From Branchiostoma floridae (taxonomy: Eukaryota; Chordata; Leptocardii; Amphioxiformes; Branchiostomatidae): a stretch of 36,036 nucleotides of DNA. The stretch is taken from the NCBI RefSeq assembly GCF_000003815.2, contig NW_023365789.1, positions 543,344-579,379 of the forward strand, written 5' to 3'. Below, piece by piece: positions 9,801-20,622 of this stretch. Below the pieces are notes generated by a model that was given only the letters and a program-made list of their open reading frames with translations, made no database searches and was not told the DNA's origin. The translations under genes and the position numbers were made by a program. Position 1 is the stretch's first letter, and every line of letters starts with the position of its first letter.

Positions 9801-12365
9801 TGAGTTTTCTTCTTCTCCACATTTGAAGTAAATTCTCAATTTTTTCCACTGATTTAGTCCAGTTCTCACACTGCTCTTCTGACAGTCCGCAATAAATCCC
9901 AAGGGATTTGATGGGTCTGTTTGGCCAGTCGATTCCGAAGGGAGTATCTCTTCGTCCTCGATTGGCCCCAATCCACATCGCTTCACACTTTCTACGATTA
10001 AGAGTAGGTCCAGTCACATTACTAAAGTCATCTACAATCTGTAAGGCATTTCTTATAGAATCATCACCACAAAGAGTAAGAGTTGTGTCATCTGCCACTT
10101 GACTTATCTTCAGTTCAAACATATCATCATTAATTTCGACATTAATACCCTTGACTGTGCATGTATGTCGGTTTTAGTAGCAAGAATTTCAACTACCGTG
10201 TTGAATAATAGGGCAGACAGAGGACATCCCTGTCTGATTCCTTGTTGCAGTTTGAAATAAGCAGACTTCATTTATGATACAACTCTCTATGTCAGTATAC
10301 ATGGTCTTAACTATGGAGGTAAATGTAGCCCAAACTTGTCCAAAGTTCTAAGCATAAAATTCCAGTTTATGGAATCAAAGGCTTTTTCAAAGTCTAGCCA
10401 GACGACTGCAGCAGGTAAGTTATAAAAGTTGGAGTAGTAAATAACGTCCTGTATAAGTCTCACATTTTGTCCGATAAATCTGGACTTAATGTAGGCGGTT
10501 TGGTCTTCAGATATCAATTTTGGAAGAAAGTCCTGCAGTCGTTTTGCTAGGACTACAGCTAATAAACTTACTGGTCTCCAATTGGATAAGTCAGTTTTAT
10601 CACCCTTTTTATATATAAGTTTTCGTAAGGCTCTTTTCTGTGTTACGGAAAGACATTTGTTTTCTATCCCTTCTTTCAAGGATTCGAAGACCAGGTCTCC
10701 TATTTCTTTCCAGAATTTCAGGTAGAATTCGGCTGGTAAGCCGTCAGTTCCGGGTGCTTCATTTTGCTTCATGTATTCTAACGCTAGAAACATTCATTTT
10801 TTGTTATCGGTTCATCAATCAGAAGTCTATCCTCTTCAGAAAGAGAGGGTACATCGACCGACTCAAAAAATGTGTCGATCTGTCTGTCGGTTACAGGATT
10901 ATCACAACAATAAAGATTTTTGTAAAAAGTTACCTCCAAATCTAAAATTTTAAACGGATTTGTTTCCTCTCGGTTTTCATGTTTTAATCTAGTAATGGTG
11001 TTTTGTTTTGAACGAGAGCTCTCAAGAGTGAGAAAATATTTATTAGATTTTTCCCCTTTTTCGACCCATTCGGCTCCAGATCTTATTTGTGCCCCTTTTG
11101 CTTTATATTCATATAAGGTTTCTAGTTTTGACTTAACCTGTGCATATTAGCATTGACAGCCTTTTTAAACATGCCTCACCTTTCTCAGCCTCCTGTTTCA
11201 GGAAGGCCATGATGGCGCCGGTCCCTTGTTTACACACATCCTGTGGAGGGTATGTCAGGGGGTTTCCAGAAACATCTAAGTCCTTCAGCTTGTCTGCTCG
11301 GTGAAGGGCGGTTGGAAGCCTGGTGATATTATTGTTCCATATTTCCAGTTTCTCCATGGCAGGTAGTTCACACAGGAGTTCTGGGAACGTATCGAACTCG
11401 TTGCTCCGTAGGTTGACCTCCCGTAGGTTGTGCAGATGACTTAGGGTGCTCGGCAGGGTTTTGAGGAGGTTATATTCCAGTACCAAGATCTGCAGGTATT
11501 GTAAGTTTCTCATTTCATCTGGGACAATGTCAAACCCGCAGCCACCAGCACACAGTACCTCCAGTGTCTTCAGTTGCAGCACCTGTCTGGGGAACTCATC
11601 AAACGGACAGCCGGGGACACTGAGAGACTTCAGCCTGGTGAGCCGTGTGACGTCATCGGGGATTTGTCTGATGGGGTTATTCCCGACACTTAACAGCTCA
11701 AGGTTAAGCAGGGAACAGATCCCTGAGGGAAACTCTGTCAGCTGATTATCAGCAATGTCCAGTTTTCTCAGTTTTTGCAGCCTTTCCACACCAGGAGGGA
11801 AGGTAGAGAGTTTATTATTACTGGCACCTAACAGCTCAAGGTTATGGAGTAAGCAGAGCCCTGGGGTAAACTCTGTCAGCTGATTATCAGCAATGTGCAG
11901 ACGTCTCAGTTTCTGCAGCTTTTCCACACCAGGAGGTAAGTTGGAGAGTTTATTGCCACTGACACTTAACCAGTCAAGGTTAGGGAGCGAGCAGAGCCCT
12001 GAGGGGAGATCCGTCAGCTGATTATCATGAATGAACAGTCCTCTCAGCTCCTGCAGCTTCTCCACACCAGGAGGGAAGGCGGAGAGTTTATTCTTATGGG
12101 CACTTAACACCTCAAGGTTAGGAAAGGAACAGATCGCCTGTGGCAAACTTGTCAGCATGTTGCCGCTAACAGCCAAACGGGAAAGTTTCTGCAGACGGCC
12201 GATTGCTTCCGGGATGCTGCTTAGTTTGTTGTTGGACACATCTAGATACTCCAGGTCAGTGATATCAAACACCTCCTCCGGGATGGACGTCAGACCCTGG
12301 TTACTCAGCTTAAGGGTCAACCAACCGTTGACGGTCTGAGGCTGGAGGTTCAGACCTGCCGCCAT
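4593..12365 (-). CDS. LRR-death domain-RIPK-like kinase (839 aa, 11 coding exons)
   Basis: Predicted cytosolic signalling protein: leucine-rich-repeat sensor, death domain for adaptor binding and a TKL-group kinase in one chain. Exons on the minus strand: 12365-11180, 7681-7569, 7268-7113, 6839-6763, 6580-6395, 6235-5938, 5825-5680, 5583-5534, 5323-5168, 4823-4744, 4664-4593. All introns are GT-AG and every phase matches, summing to 2520 nt including the stop. The start ATG at 12365 has a strong Kozak context (AACATGG) and an acceptor-like CAG shortly upstream, so 5' UTR exons are likely. LRRs are about residues 15-385, the death domain 397-480 and the kinase about 530-790. No signal peptide or membrane helix is visible. 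The last exon (23 residues) is the least certain. Known RIPK1 has kinase then death domain; here the order is reversed, as in IRAKs and Pelle. I know of no vertebrate orthologue with this layout. Confidence 0.85.
7113..7681 (-). other. Coding exons 2-3: death domain
   Basis: Two exons (7681-7569 and 7268-7113) encode residues 396-485. Exon 2 carries the N-terminal half with the hallmark WKPLARSLGLS and VDAIK. Exon 3 carries the C-terminal half with YQTLVQWREKEG, LSALEQHLRD and FQQLADQL. Both are small and join in phase 0. The donor of exon 2 is weak (GTTTTT). Death domains form homotypic helical assemblies with adaptors such as MyD88, FADD or RIPK1; the partner here cannot be read from sequence. 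Confidence 0.85.
7856..8082 (-). mobile_element. tRNA-derived SINE with poly(A) tail
   Basis: Read on the minus strand it begins with an A-box-like TGGCGTAACTGG and a B-box-like GAGTTCGATTCCC, followed by a body with CCCTTGGGAAAGGCAC shared with the SINE at 29799, and ends in an A-rich tail (T run at 7856-7871). It sits in intron 1 of the LRR-death-kinase gene, in the same orientation as that gene, directly beside the 3' end of the LINE. Confidence 0.8.
8090..11147 (-). mobile_element. 5'-truncated L1/Tx1-like LINE, broken
   Basis: Reverse-transcriptase remains on the minus strand. From 5' to 3': a fragment with KGAQIRSGAEWVEKGEKSNKYF (11145-10930), RT fingers and palm with APGTDGLPAEF, SNWRPVSLL and VVWLDFEKAFD (10793-10311), GIRQGCPLSALLFN (near 10250-10200), the active-site region read as VADDTT (10122 onward), a thumb domain, and a C-terminal CGIC...H...C knuckle (8420-8340). 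Frames change around 10311-10122, and several residues after SVSLL-type motif positions are missing. A SINE interrupts it at 8690-9071. No endonuclease domain is present. Family assignment is by resemblance of these motifs to Tx1/L1 elements. It lies wholly in intron 1 of the LRR-death-kinase gene. Confidence 0.85.
8690..9071 (+). mobile_element. 5'-truncated SINE with poly(A), nested in the LINE
   Basis: Begins at CGACTTTCCTCACTTTACTC and shares about 130 bases with the SINE at 29799-30231 (GTCGTCCCTCGGATAGGACG through AAAGAACCCGCCACATGTGC), then diverges and ends in a run of about 20 A at 9052-9071. It lacks the tRNA-like head. LINE coding sequence resumes on both sides, so the SINE entered the LINE after the LINE was in place. 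Confidence 0.75.
11180..12365 (-). other. Coding exon 1: sixteen leucine-rich repeats
   Basis: Residues 1-395 of the LRR-death-kinase protein. Repeats are all 23 residues, of the form LxxLxVSxNKLxxxPxxxxxLxx, typical of intracellular LRR proteins such as LRRD1, PIDD1 and LRRK. The run begins near residue 15 and ends at a cap reading DVCKQGTGAI. Repeats 4-9 alternate between two types, giving a 46-residue (138-base) super-repeat. The donor GTGAGG lies at 11179, and the exon ends in phase 1, which fits the death-domain exon 3.5 kb away. The 5'-truncated LINE begins only about 30 bases into the intron. Confidence 0.9.
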
Positions 12366-12448
12366 GTTGGATATTTCCTGCATATAAGGTACAACGAAAG
12401 TTTAGATATGATTCCCGCAAACGCGCATAGCACGAAAGAGGCACAAAC

Positions 12449-12537
12449 ACACACACACACATCCACACAAACATAAACACATAAACACACATATACACAT
12501 GCACAAGCACACGCGCACACACACACAAACACAAACC
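12449..12537. repeat. (CA)n-rich microsatellite
   Basis: Imperfect CA repeats with interspersed TA and AA, just 5' of the LRR-death-kinase start codon. The Val/Cys-rich ORFs over it on the minus strand are artefacts of the dinucleotide repeat. Confidence 0.9.
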
Positions 12538-12868
12538 TATGATGGTGATGAGATGCATCGTATTGGATATAAGTTACTGTAGAGTAGAAACCCTCAATAC
12601 TAGCCTCTGACCACAGTCACGATTGAAAAACTATAGGCATATACATGTATCTTGACTGCTTAGTTAATATTGCTCTGTATGACAGCAAACGTGGGACTGA
12701 CTGGTTCATTTTTCGCTGTTATAAGTCTACAATCGTTGGTCCGCTTTGTCATATCGCAATCTTCACGTAATGACAACTACATTGTGCTGGTACAAAGATA
12801 ACGCCGTTCTCTTTATGAATACGTGATCTTTAAACGCCCCTGGGAGGCGGACTCGGCCTCATGCCAGC

Positions 12869-13900
12869 CGACATGCTCACTTTGTAAACTTTATTTACTG
12901 ACAAAACAATTATGTAGCCGTCGAACGTTATTCCCCTACTTGACCTTTGAACTCCAGTGGGAGATGGCACCAGGTACAATGTACAAACATACCTGCGCTG
13001 CTAATACATTTCAACCGATCCAAGTTGGAGTTTTAGACTGAGAATTTCTCCCTTTTTTGCAAATTTTACAGGTTAGTAATGACGATCTATCCTGTAGTTT
13101 TACTGCCCAATGTATGTTTGTCATCATCATTACACCAGAAGAATTCAAACTTTGAACATCAGCTAAGCCTTATGGGTGATGGCTCGACATCTGTTTTATG
13201 CGATTTAACATATTTACGTTGGTTAACGTTAGACTCGGTCGCAGGCTAACCGACATGCTCACTCCGCCATCTTTATTTACTGACAACACAATTACGTAGC
13301 CATAGAGAGAACGTTATCACCCTACTTGACCTTTGACCGTCTGTGACAGGTGGCACCGGGTACAATGTACAAACATACCTGAGCTGAAAGCACATTTCAA
13401 CCGTATCAAATTGGGGTTTTTGGCTGGGAATGTCGCACGTTTTTGTGTGCAAATTTCACAGGTTAGTAATGACGATCTACCCTGTAGTTTTACTGCCCAA
13501 TGTATGCTTGTCATCATCATTACACCTAAAGAATCAAAATTTGAACATCAGCTAAGCCTTATAGGTTCGACATCTGGTTTACGCGATTTAAGAACTAACT
13601 TACTAAGCATAATTATTTACGTAGGTTAGACTCTTTCGCAGGCTAACCAACATGCTCACTCCGCTATCTTTATTTACTGACAACACAAATATGTAGCCGT
13701 AGAACGTTATTCCCCTACTTGACCTTTGACCGCCAGTGGGAGGTGGCACCAGGTACAATGTACAAACATACCAGCGCTGCCAAAAGATGTAAACATGGTC
13801 AACTTCGGGTTTTAGATGTGAATTTTCTCATTTTTCAAATCCACAACTTAGTAATAAGAAGCTGTACAATTGATAGGAACATAACAATACGAAGGCTCAA
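12869..13900 (+). repeat. Tandem 382-397 bp units inside copy B
   Basis: Three successive units start at 12869, 13251 and 13648, at the motif ACATGCTCACT, spaced 382 and 397 bases. Each has CCCTACTTGACCTTTGA, GGTGGCACC-like and GGTACAATGTACAAACATACC-like segments, and TTAGTAATGACGATCT (weak in the third). The third unit fades out near 13900. The same GGCACCAGGTACAA segment recurs at 15755, 28710, 29320 and 34030 in other parts of the repeat family. Confidence 0.85.
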
Positions 13901-14328
13901 AATGATTAATCTATAGTTTGTAATCGATAATTAGTGATTAGAATAATGAGACGTGATCCTAACACTGATACAGTAGTAACCCCCACACTAGCCTCGAGAT
14001 CCGCAGGCACGTTGCACACACCGTGACTATGGAGCAACCGCGTGACTTTGCTGTTGCTACTTGGCTGAGTAAAAATTTAATTAGTTCACTGCGTCATAAC
14101 ATCAAAGAAAGTCGAAAACGTTACACCATCATGATTTGATTCTTGTTTGATATGAAAAAAATTTAAAGCATGAAAGAGCTTAGCTATTGTTGCTGAAGAC
14201 TTTGCTTAAGTTTGTAAGAGAATTTTTATAAATAGGCAATGGAGAGGCAATCTAACCTGTAGGCTTACTTAAATTTCTTCCCAAATGTTTAGGGATGATG
14301 TATTGGAGTAAGGTCCCTGGCTATGAGA

Positions 14329-14341
14329 GGGGGGGGGGGGG
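14329..14341 (+). repeat. G13 homopolymer
   Basis: Run of thirteen G on the plus strand within copy B. It could fold as a G-quadruplex or simply be a replication-slippage tract. Confidence 0.9.
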
Positions 14342-14849
14342 TGCTCCAACCCGGTTTCAGATTCCCCAACTGCGGGCCGAGAGCGATACAACGTCAACAT
14401 CCTTACAAGTCAAGTGCTGATCATTATCATTATCATTACAACATCCATCATGCAGATATACGGACGTATTTCATTATGAAAGTTATGTTCTTATAGTCTC
14501 TCCATGCTATAAGTAACTAAGTAAGAACTTTACTATCAAGCTAAAACCATACCATTTGCTGGTTACAAAGATGGAGTTTCCTATGTTTGCATTGGATACA
14601 GAGACTCTTTAAACCGTCTAACACGGTGTCTAGTAAAAGATAAACAAATCAACAGCATAAGAAGTGCCCAATTACCTACAGTTTTCACTCCTTATGCATT
14701 ATGTTGGGACGATGTGAGCAACAGTTAGTCTGAATCTGTATTTCAATCTGTTTTTTTACTGGCTCGCTTCCCTCAAAAATCCCAGCCACTACTACCTACG
14801 GGACCCAACCTCTGCTTGGAGAATACCGTATCCATACTTGTTCTTTAAA

Positions 14850-15732
14850 GGGGCATTCCACTCCAGAAACGAGTATCATTATTCCTCAGACAATAAATAA
14901 TTATGTTTGAATCAAGTTTGTTTGGTCAAATTTACCACAAGTTTAAGCTTAAACGCAGAGGGAACATTTTAGCAAACGAGTTCTTGAATTCCCTTGAGGA
15001 CCCTTCTAATGCATTGTGCGCTGCTGAGGGAGGACGTGGCTTTGACCATGGGAACAGGTACCGGTTAGTACTAGTATAGATTTCGATACTATGATGTTTT
15101 AGGATCACTTTTTGAGTAGACTGTATGTGTGTGCACAAACGTCATTAGAACGTTTGTGGGTCATTCTGTAGTAATTTGTTGATGTATAAAAGTAGCCTTT
15201 TTAGAGAAGAATGATCCACAAAAGTGACCACATCTCTGGATTCCAAGAACCGCTGAGCTTCAAACTTTGTGTGTTCCTTCCTAAATGTCCGATAGCCACC
15301 CTACCACTTTCGTTCGCTCAGCGGTTCTACCGTTAGCGAGAAATTGTGCCCAACGTCGGCCATACAAGCAGTTTTGGCGCCGCCATTTTACGTTGACCGA
15401 CTTTCAACTCCTTATAATTAAGTGGCCAAATATCCCCATCCCAAGATGATATAGTCTTCAAACTTTTTTTGTATTTCCCTACATGTGTGATTATCACTTG
15501 ACTGCTTTGTCAAGCTTATCCCGACTACCGTTAGCGAGAAGGTGTGACGGAAGTCGCGAACTCATATACGTCGCAGTACATTAGAAGCGGGTCCGCATGG
15601 GGGTGCTCTAATTTAGAAAAGAATATTGTCTAAAACGCAAATCAGGTAACTTTGCAAAAAGTCGAGTGCATTTGTATCCCAAAAAATATCATCTATCAGA
15701 AAATAACACTCGCTTCTGGAGTGGAATGCCCC
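14850..15732. mobile_element. 883-bp non-autonomous DNA transposon with TIRs
   Basis: Ends are inverted repeats: GGGGCATTCCACTCCAGAA at the left and its complement at the right, with weaker similarity continuing for about 15 more bases. The element is flanked by TTTAAA on both sides (14844-14849 and 15733-15738). The matching place in copy C (28736-28741) has a single TTTAAA and no insert, so the insertion is directly demonstrated. The target duplication is TTAA or up to TTTAAA. No transposase ORF. The class cannot be fixed from this alone; TTAA targeting would suggest a piggyBac-like mobiliser, but the ends are not typical. Confidence 0.88.
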
Positions 15733-18080
15733 TTTAAACGTCAGTGGAAGGTGGCACCAGGTACAAAGTACAAAGATAACGGCCCTACCCTGCCAAAGTG
15801 GCAAACACGTCACACTAGGGGTTTTAGACGTGACTTGTTCAACTTTGATGTTAGTTAATAATGACGAGCTTTTTGATAATACGTAACATCAGGATTTGAG
15901 GACTGAATGCGGTAAAACTTTTATTTGTATTCCCAATGATAAGTCGCATCTTATGGCATGTTCGTTACAAACACTGATACTTGAATTCCCCCAAACTAGC
16001 CTCCGCCCACTCAGTCACGTTGCGTATACCGTGACTATTGGATAGTTTTTCTTTGTTAACATTAATCTGTTTCCTTTGTCAGGACAGATTTAATGCAATA
16101 TAGACAATCTGCTTTTGTTTGTCATGAAATCAGTCAAAGGCAAGTTGGTTTCCATGGTACCCATTGGCAAAAACACAAAACATGCATGTAACATTATGAT
16201 TTAAAATAAATCAATGGATAGGCATGGGACCTTGATATCTAGCTATTCTGTGTTAAAATGAAGAGGTACCTTAATATCTAGCTATTTTGTGTTAAAGTGA
16301 AGAGTTTGCTATCGCACAGAAAACTTTCGTAGTTGTCAACGAGTCACGCCACGCCTGTTTGTAAGGTGAGTGACTCAAAGCTTTAACATAACGAGGTAAC
16401 AATTACTCACGGCTTTAACACGGTGGTGCAAATTTAGGTGCAACCTTGTTCTTGGGTTGTTTGCTCCACTCAGTAACTTGACACACTGATCGCTCCACGT
16501 AGACGTGTTTGCCCAGCGCATGCGCCTCACCGTAAAAGTAGAATTTCCCCTCGTGTCACGTAAGAGCGTGGGTAGGCCTTTCTACCTTTTGCGCGATGAC
16601 TCAACTTAACTTTCTAACACCTGCCGGAGTGAAACATATGACCTTGTTTGACCACAAAAGTAGAAATTCAACCATTGTAGTGATATTTAATGGATATTAC
16701 TTCTCTGAACCGATCACTCTAAACCGATCAAAAACAAACACATAGATGGATATCCAGCTCACCTGTTGTGCTTACGCGTCACTGCTGACCTCTGAACCCT
16801 AGGAGGGTGTTTACTGCGTAAGGTGTGGACTTAACGAACGTGTGAGGTGATAAGGTAAAGATTGGGTCATTGTGCATTGATGCAGGGGAATTTGCAGTAA
16901 TTTGTAATAATTGTGCAGTACAAGGGATGAAGTCACCTCGACACTTGGCAGGAAAACTTTTACGGTTACCATTACGGTAGTAACTAGACAATTTACTACT
17001 TAACACATTGAATTTTTTATATTTTTTTTAATTTCTCTTATGTAGGATGTAGTTTACCTTAAGAAAGTCACTATTCTTATGGGTTTTTAATTTTTAATTT
17101 ATTAGAACCATAAATACGACGATGATATGTTTAGAGGGACTATCCGTATAATTTGGCGCAAATAGTGCCTAATGTTCTTACACTCAGACAATGTCAACCC
17201 CGGAGAGTGTGGACTTTACGAGCATGTGATGTGATAATGATCAGGGCATATAGTAGTAAGACATATAAACAAAATCTGTTCTTCTTGTCAGTCTTGTTCT
17301 TCTTCTTGTTAATTGGGCAGCTTTGCTTCCTTTCCTACCACAAAAGTCAATAAATTCCTAAAATAGAGTCACCTGTTTTGCACACGTTTTGCACCCACCT
17401 TATGACCTCCACAACGGTGTTTACCAGGTTCGGTGTTGACTCAGGTAAATATTGAGGTGACCTTATGGCCGTACGTGAGGTACTAACATCTTATGCTTCT
17501 TGGAGGCATGTAATTTCGCAACATTCCAACATTTTTTGCTACAAACGGAACACTAGTTAGTGCTAAGCAAGGTAAACTTTTTTATGCTTTAATGAATGGC
17601 ACTATGAACAAAAGTACCATATTAGTTAGTAAAGTATTGTATTATTTCACCTTTCGTGCCCATACAAGTGCGCTTCTTGTCAGCCATTTTGTCGACGGTT
17701 GGTTTGTCAGCCATACAGCTTTACGTACTTTACAGCCAGAAAAATCAATAAATACCTTCTAAGTGTAGTCACCATGTGCCCGTACTGACCCTGTGAACTC
17801 TACAATGGTGTTTACCAGGTACAGTGTTGACTCAGGTAAATATTGAGAAGACCGTACGGCCGTACGTGAGGTTAGCGTCTTTAACATGTTAGATAAGGGG
17901 GTCATTTCATTTATTTGGGGATGACTGTTTGTGAAAGAGTGTTGCTAACGATGAATCATTTCAAACATCTCACTTGCATGATCTAAGGATCCAGACAGCT
18001 TGGATGATGTTATGACTATACCTTTAAGGCCAGCCTGATTTCGCACAGATTGGGTTGTTTGTGATATTAATGACTTTATA

Positions 18081-18616
18081 GAGTCGATTCCGAGTCACCG
18101 AGAGGGTTTTGAAATAATATTTGTAATAAGTTTGAACTATTCTAAGCAAAAGAATATTTCAGTCACTGTAGTTCTAAATTGTTCAAACAAATGAAAATGA
18201 AAGTGTGAACATGTTTGAACCTATCTATATATGTTGGAAACATTGGGAAATTAATGGTACAAATATCTCTTTATTTAGAACAATTTAGAAACATCTATGT
18301 GTTTTTGTTATTGTTGGAACATGTGATCATATGTTCCAACAATTTGCGTCATTTTTTTCCTCCATAAAAACTTTTATTACCCCTATAAACAAAGCTGCTA
18401 AGATGGGCCTTTTGTTTGGGTCTTGTATTTTTAGTAGACACTAGATGTTAGAAATGTTTCGAACATGTATGAACACAATAGAAAATATTTAGAACATCAC
18501 ACAGATATTATGGATAGTTCTAAACAGTTACTTATCACATTTAGAATGTTATAAAGATTTTCAAAATGTTGGAACAAAAGGCAAGAAAGACCCTCTTGGT
18601 AATGTGGAATCGACTC
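18081..18616. mobile_element. MITE with TA target duplication
   Basis: Terminal inverted repeat GAGTCGATTCC at the left and GGAATCGACTC at the right, flanked by TA on each side (18079-18080, 18617-18618). A second inverted block (CGAGAGGGT against ACCCTCTTGG) lies just inside. The interior is rich in GAACA/TGTTC words and has a near-perfect 34-base palindrome at 18310-18343. No ORF. TA duplication fits Tc1/mariner-type mobilisation. It lies 3' of the sphingomyelinase gene. Confidence 0.8.
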
Positions 18617-18821
18617 TACCTTGTGAATAAATATAGAAATAATTTAAAACCTAGTTAACGCAAATACGCTGATGATAAAACCATGGTGGTGGTAGATTGT
18701 AATTAAGAGATATTGTTTTGCAAATTAAGTGTTTGCTTCCTGTATCATTCTCATATGAGAATTATTATTGTCCGTATGTTAGAACGTAAGCAAATGAGAG
18801 GCCACGGCTTGATGACAGTAA

Positions 18822-18827
18822 TTTATT
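18822..18827 (-). promoter_or_regulatory. Poly(A) signal AATAAA
   Basis: AATAAA on the minus strand about 75 bases past the sphingomyelinase stop codon, a suitable distance for a short 3' UTR. Confidence 0.6.
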
Positions 18828-18900
18828 GACCAAATCGTCCTTCAATGTGCACTTTTGCACCGTCACAGCAGTTAGAGTGCTCCTTGCTGTAGGTCTAATT

Positions 18901-20547
18901 TTAGATACTTTTCTTCGGGCTTGCGTTGAGGAGAACCTCCATGCCACTCTTCGTTGCCAGGCAACCCCTCCTCTCCATCTCCGTGACGACGGCGCCCATC
19001 CAGAAGCTCCAGCCAATGAGAAGCCCGAGCAGGAGGTGCAGCAGTGACGTCACGAGGTGATGGAGCGGAAGCCAGGTGGTTAGTAACATCAGGAGCAGGC
19101 AGAGGAGGAGGGCGGCCGTGTAGAACAGCCGGCTGGAGGCTGCGGAGCCGATCTTCTCCTCCAGGATCTGGATCGCCTGGCGGAGGGACGCGTCACATCC
19201 CGACAGGTCATGCGGGATGGGTGCTACTGATGGAGATGAAGAGGAAAACAAATCGTTAAGTTACCGTGCAGTTTTCTAAAAGTTACCGCAAAGTTGTTTT
19301 TAGATTATATCTTGTATATACCACACATTTACAAACTTAGGGATCTAGCTTTTCATGGAAGCTGAAACCCATGAGTTTGTGAAAAGTCGACTTTAATTTT
19401 TCCGGAGGGGTTTTTAATTAACGTCTTTATGCACATTCTTTGCCCTCTCCAAGCAGACGTGGGTGGGAAATTTGGTTAGCTTTGTATGACATAAAAGTAA
19501 CAATCTTCATCAAGATATGCTTGGAAGGTAAATCTTTGGTGCTTTCTCTAGATCTTTGTATAAACTCTCATAATTCCACCGGGGACCATAACACCGCCAC
19601 GTGAGAAATAAAATACATGAATTCAAAGTGCTTTAAAGAGATGTACGAATGCAGCACCAGTAATTCTAGACGTGCAAGATAATCTGAAGAAATCCTCTAT
19701 AACAGCGGTATTTAATGATATTATGGCACCCGGTGGAATTATGAGAGTTGATATTAACTTTCAGACCTTCCAAGCCTCACCTCGAGTCTGTCCTGTCACC
19801 TTCTCCAGTTCCAGGTGTGCTACCACGCCTTCATGGTCGGAGTAGTTGAAGGGTTTTCCGGGCACCTTGTGCATGGTGGTCTCACAGTGGACACACCTAA
19901 CCCTGCACCTGGCAGACCCCTGAAAGACCCCCAAACGAGCAATGTGTAACTGGAGACCTACAATTGCTTTAAAGGTGATATTTCACTAGCATCAGAAGTG
20001 TGTATATTTTGTACAAACTCTTTAAGTTAGTTCATGGAATAATACTTATTGTCGTTGAACGCTATCGATATATACATCAAACTCCTTGTGGTTGAACGCT
20101 ATCGATATATACATAGCGTTCAACCACATTAAGTATTATTCAATAAACTAATATCATGATACATACATGTATCACGATCTGCTGTATTTCAGTGTCATTG
20201 GTGGCATAAAAACTTCAACTTCAATATCCATTAAAAGAATGGTATCATGTTGAAATACTAGTATGGAAACTACTAAATAAACGTACCTTATACAAGACAT
20301 AGTCGTATCTGCAGGGCGGGTAGTCAGGGTAACAGGTGTAGTTGTTGTCATCAAGATTCCACGTCAGACCGGAGTCTTCTGCATTCTGAGGGGGAAAACA
20401 ATAAAATCATGAAATTTAGAAGCATTGCTGGGCTTTATCGATTTTTCTAATTATTATACTTGAAGCTTTATTGGAAAAAAAAAACTTGTAAGCATTAGTA
20501 CTGTCCCTATGGAAAGGAGAATGAAATAGTATCCAAAACGCACGTAC

Positions 20548-20578
<31 letters not shown>

Positions 20579-20589
20579 TACACACGAAT

Positions 20590-20622
<33 letters not shown>

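Larger units (their letters stand above)
12570..17885 (+). repeat. Long modular repeat, copy B (left inverted arm)
   Basis: Matches copy C in reverse over most of its length: 14440-14740 with about 29155-28860, 14760-14850 with about 28840-28740, 15737-16110 with about 28735-28380, 16135-16330 with about 27235-27045, and 16560-17005 with about 26880-26440. Its right part, 17400-17880, matches copy A at 1424-1880. Modules with GTTTACCAGG-like cores lie near 16810, 17190, 17425 and 17810. It carries a later insertion at 14850-15732. It abuts the 5' end of the LRR-death-kinase gene, so that gene's promoter region is largely repeat. No coding capacity seen. Confidence 0.8.

Noticed and set aside
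12350-12558. Cys/Val-rich ORFs 5' of the LRR exon
   Set aside because: They are translations of the CA microsatellite; the same pattern appears over the CA tracts at 20540 and 29589.
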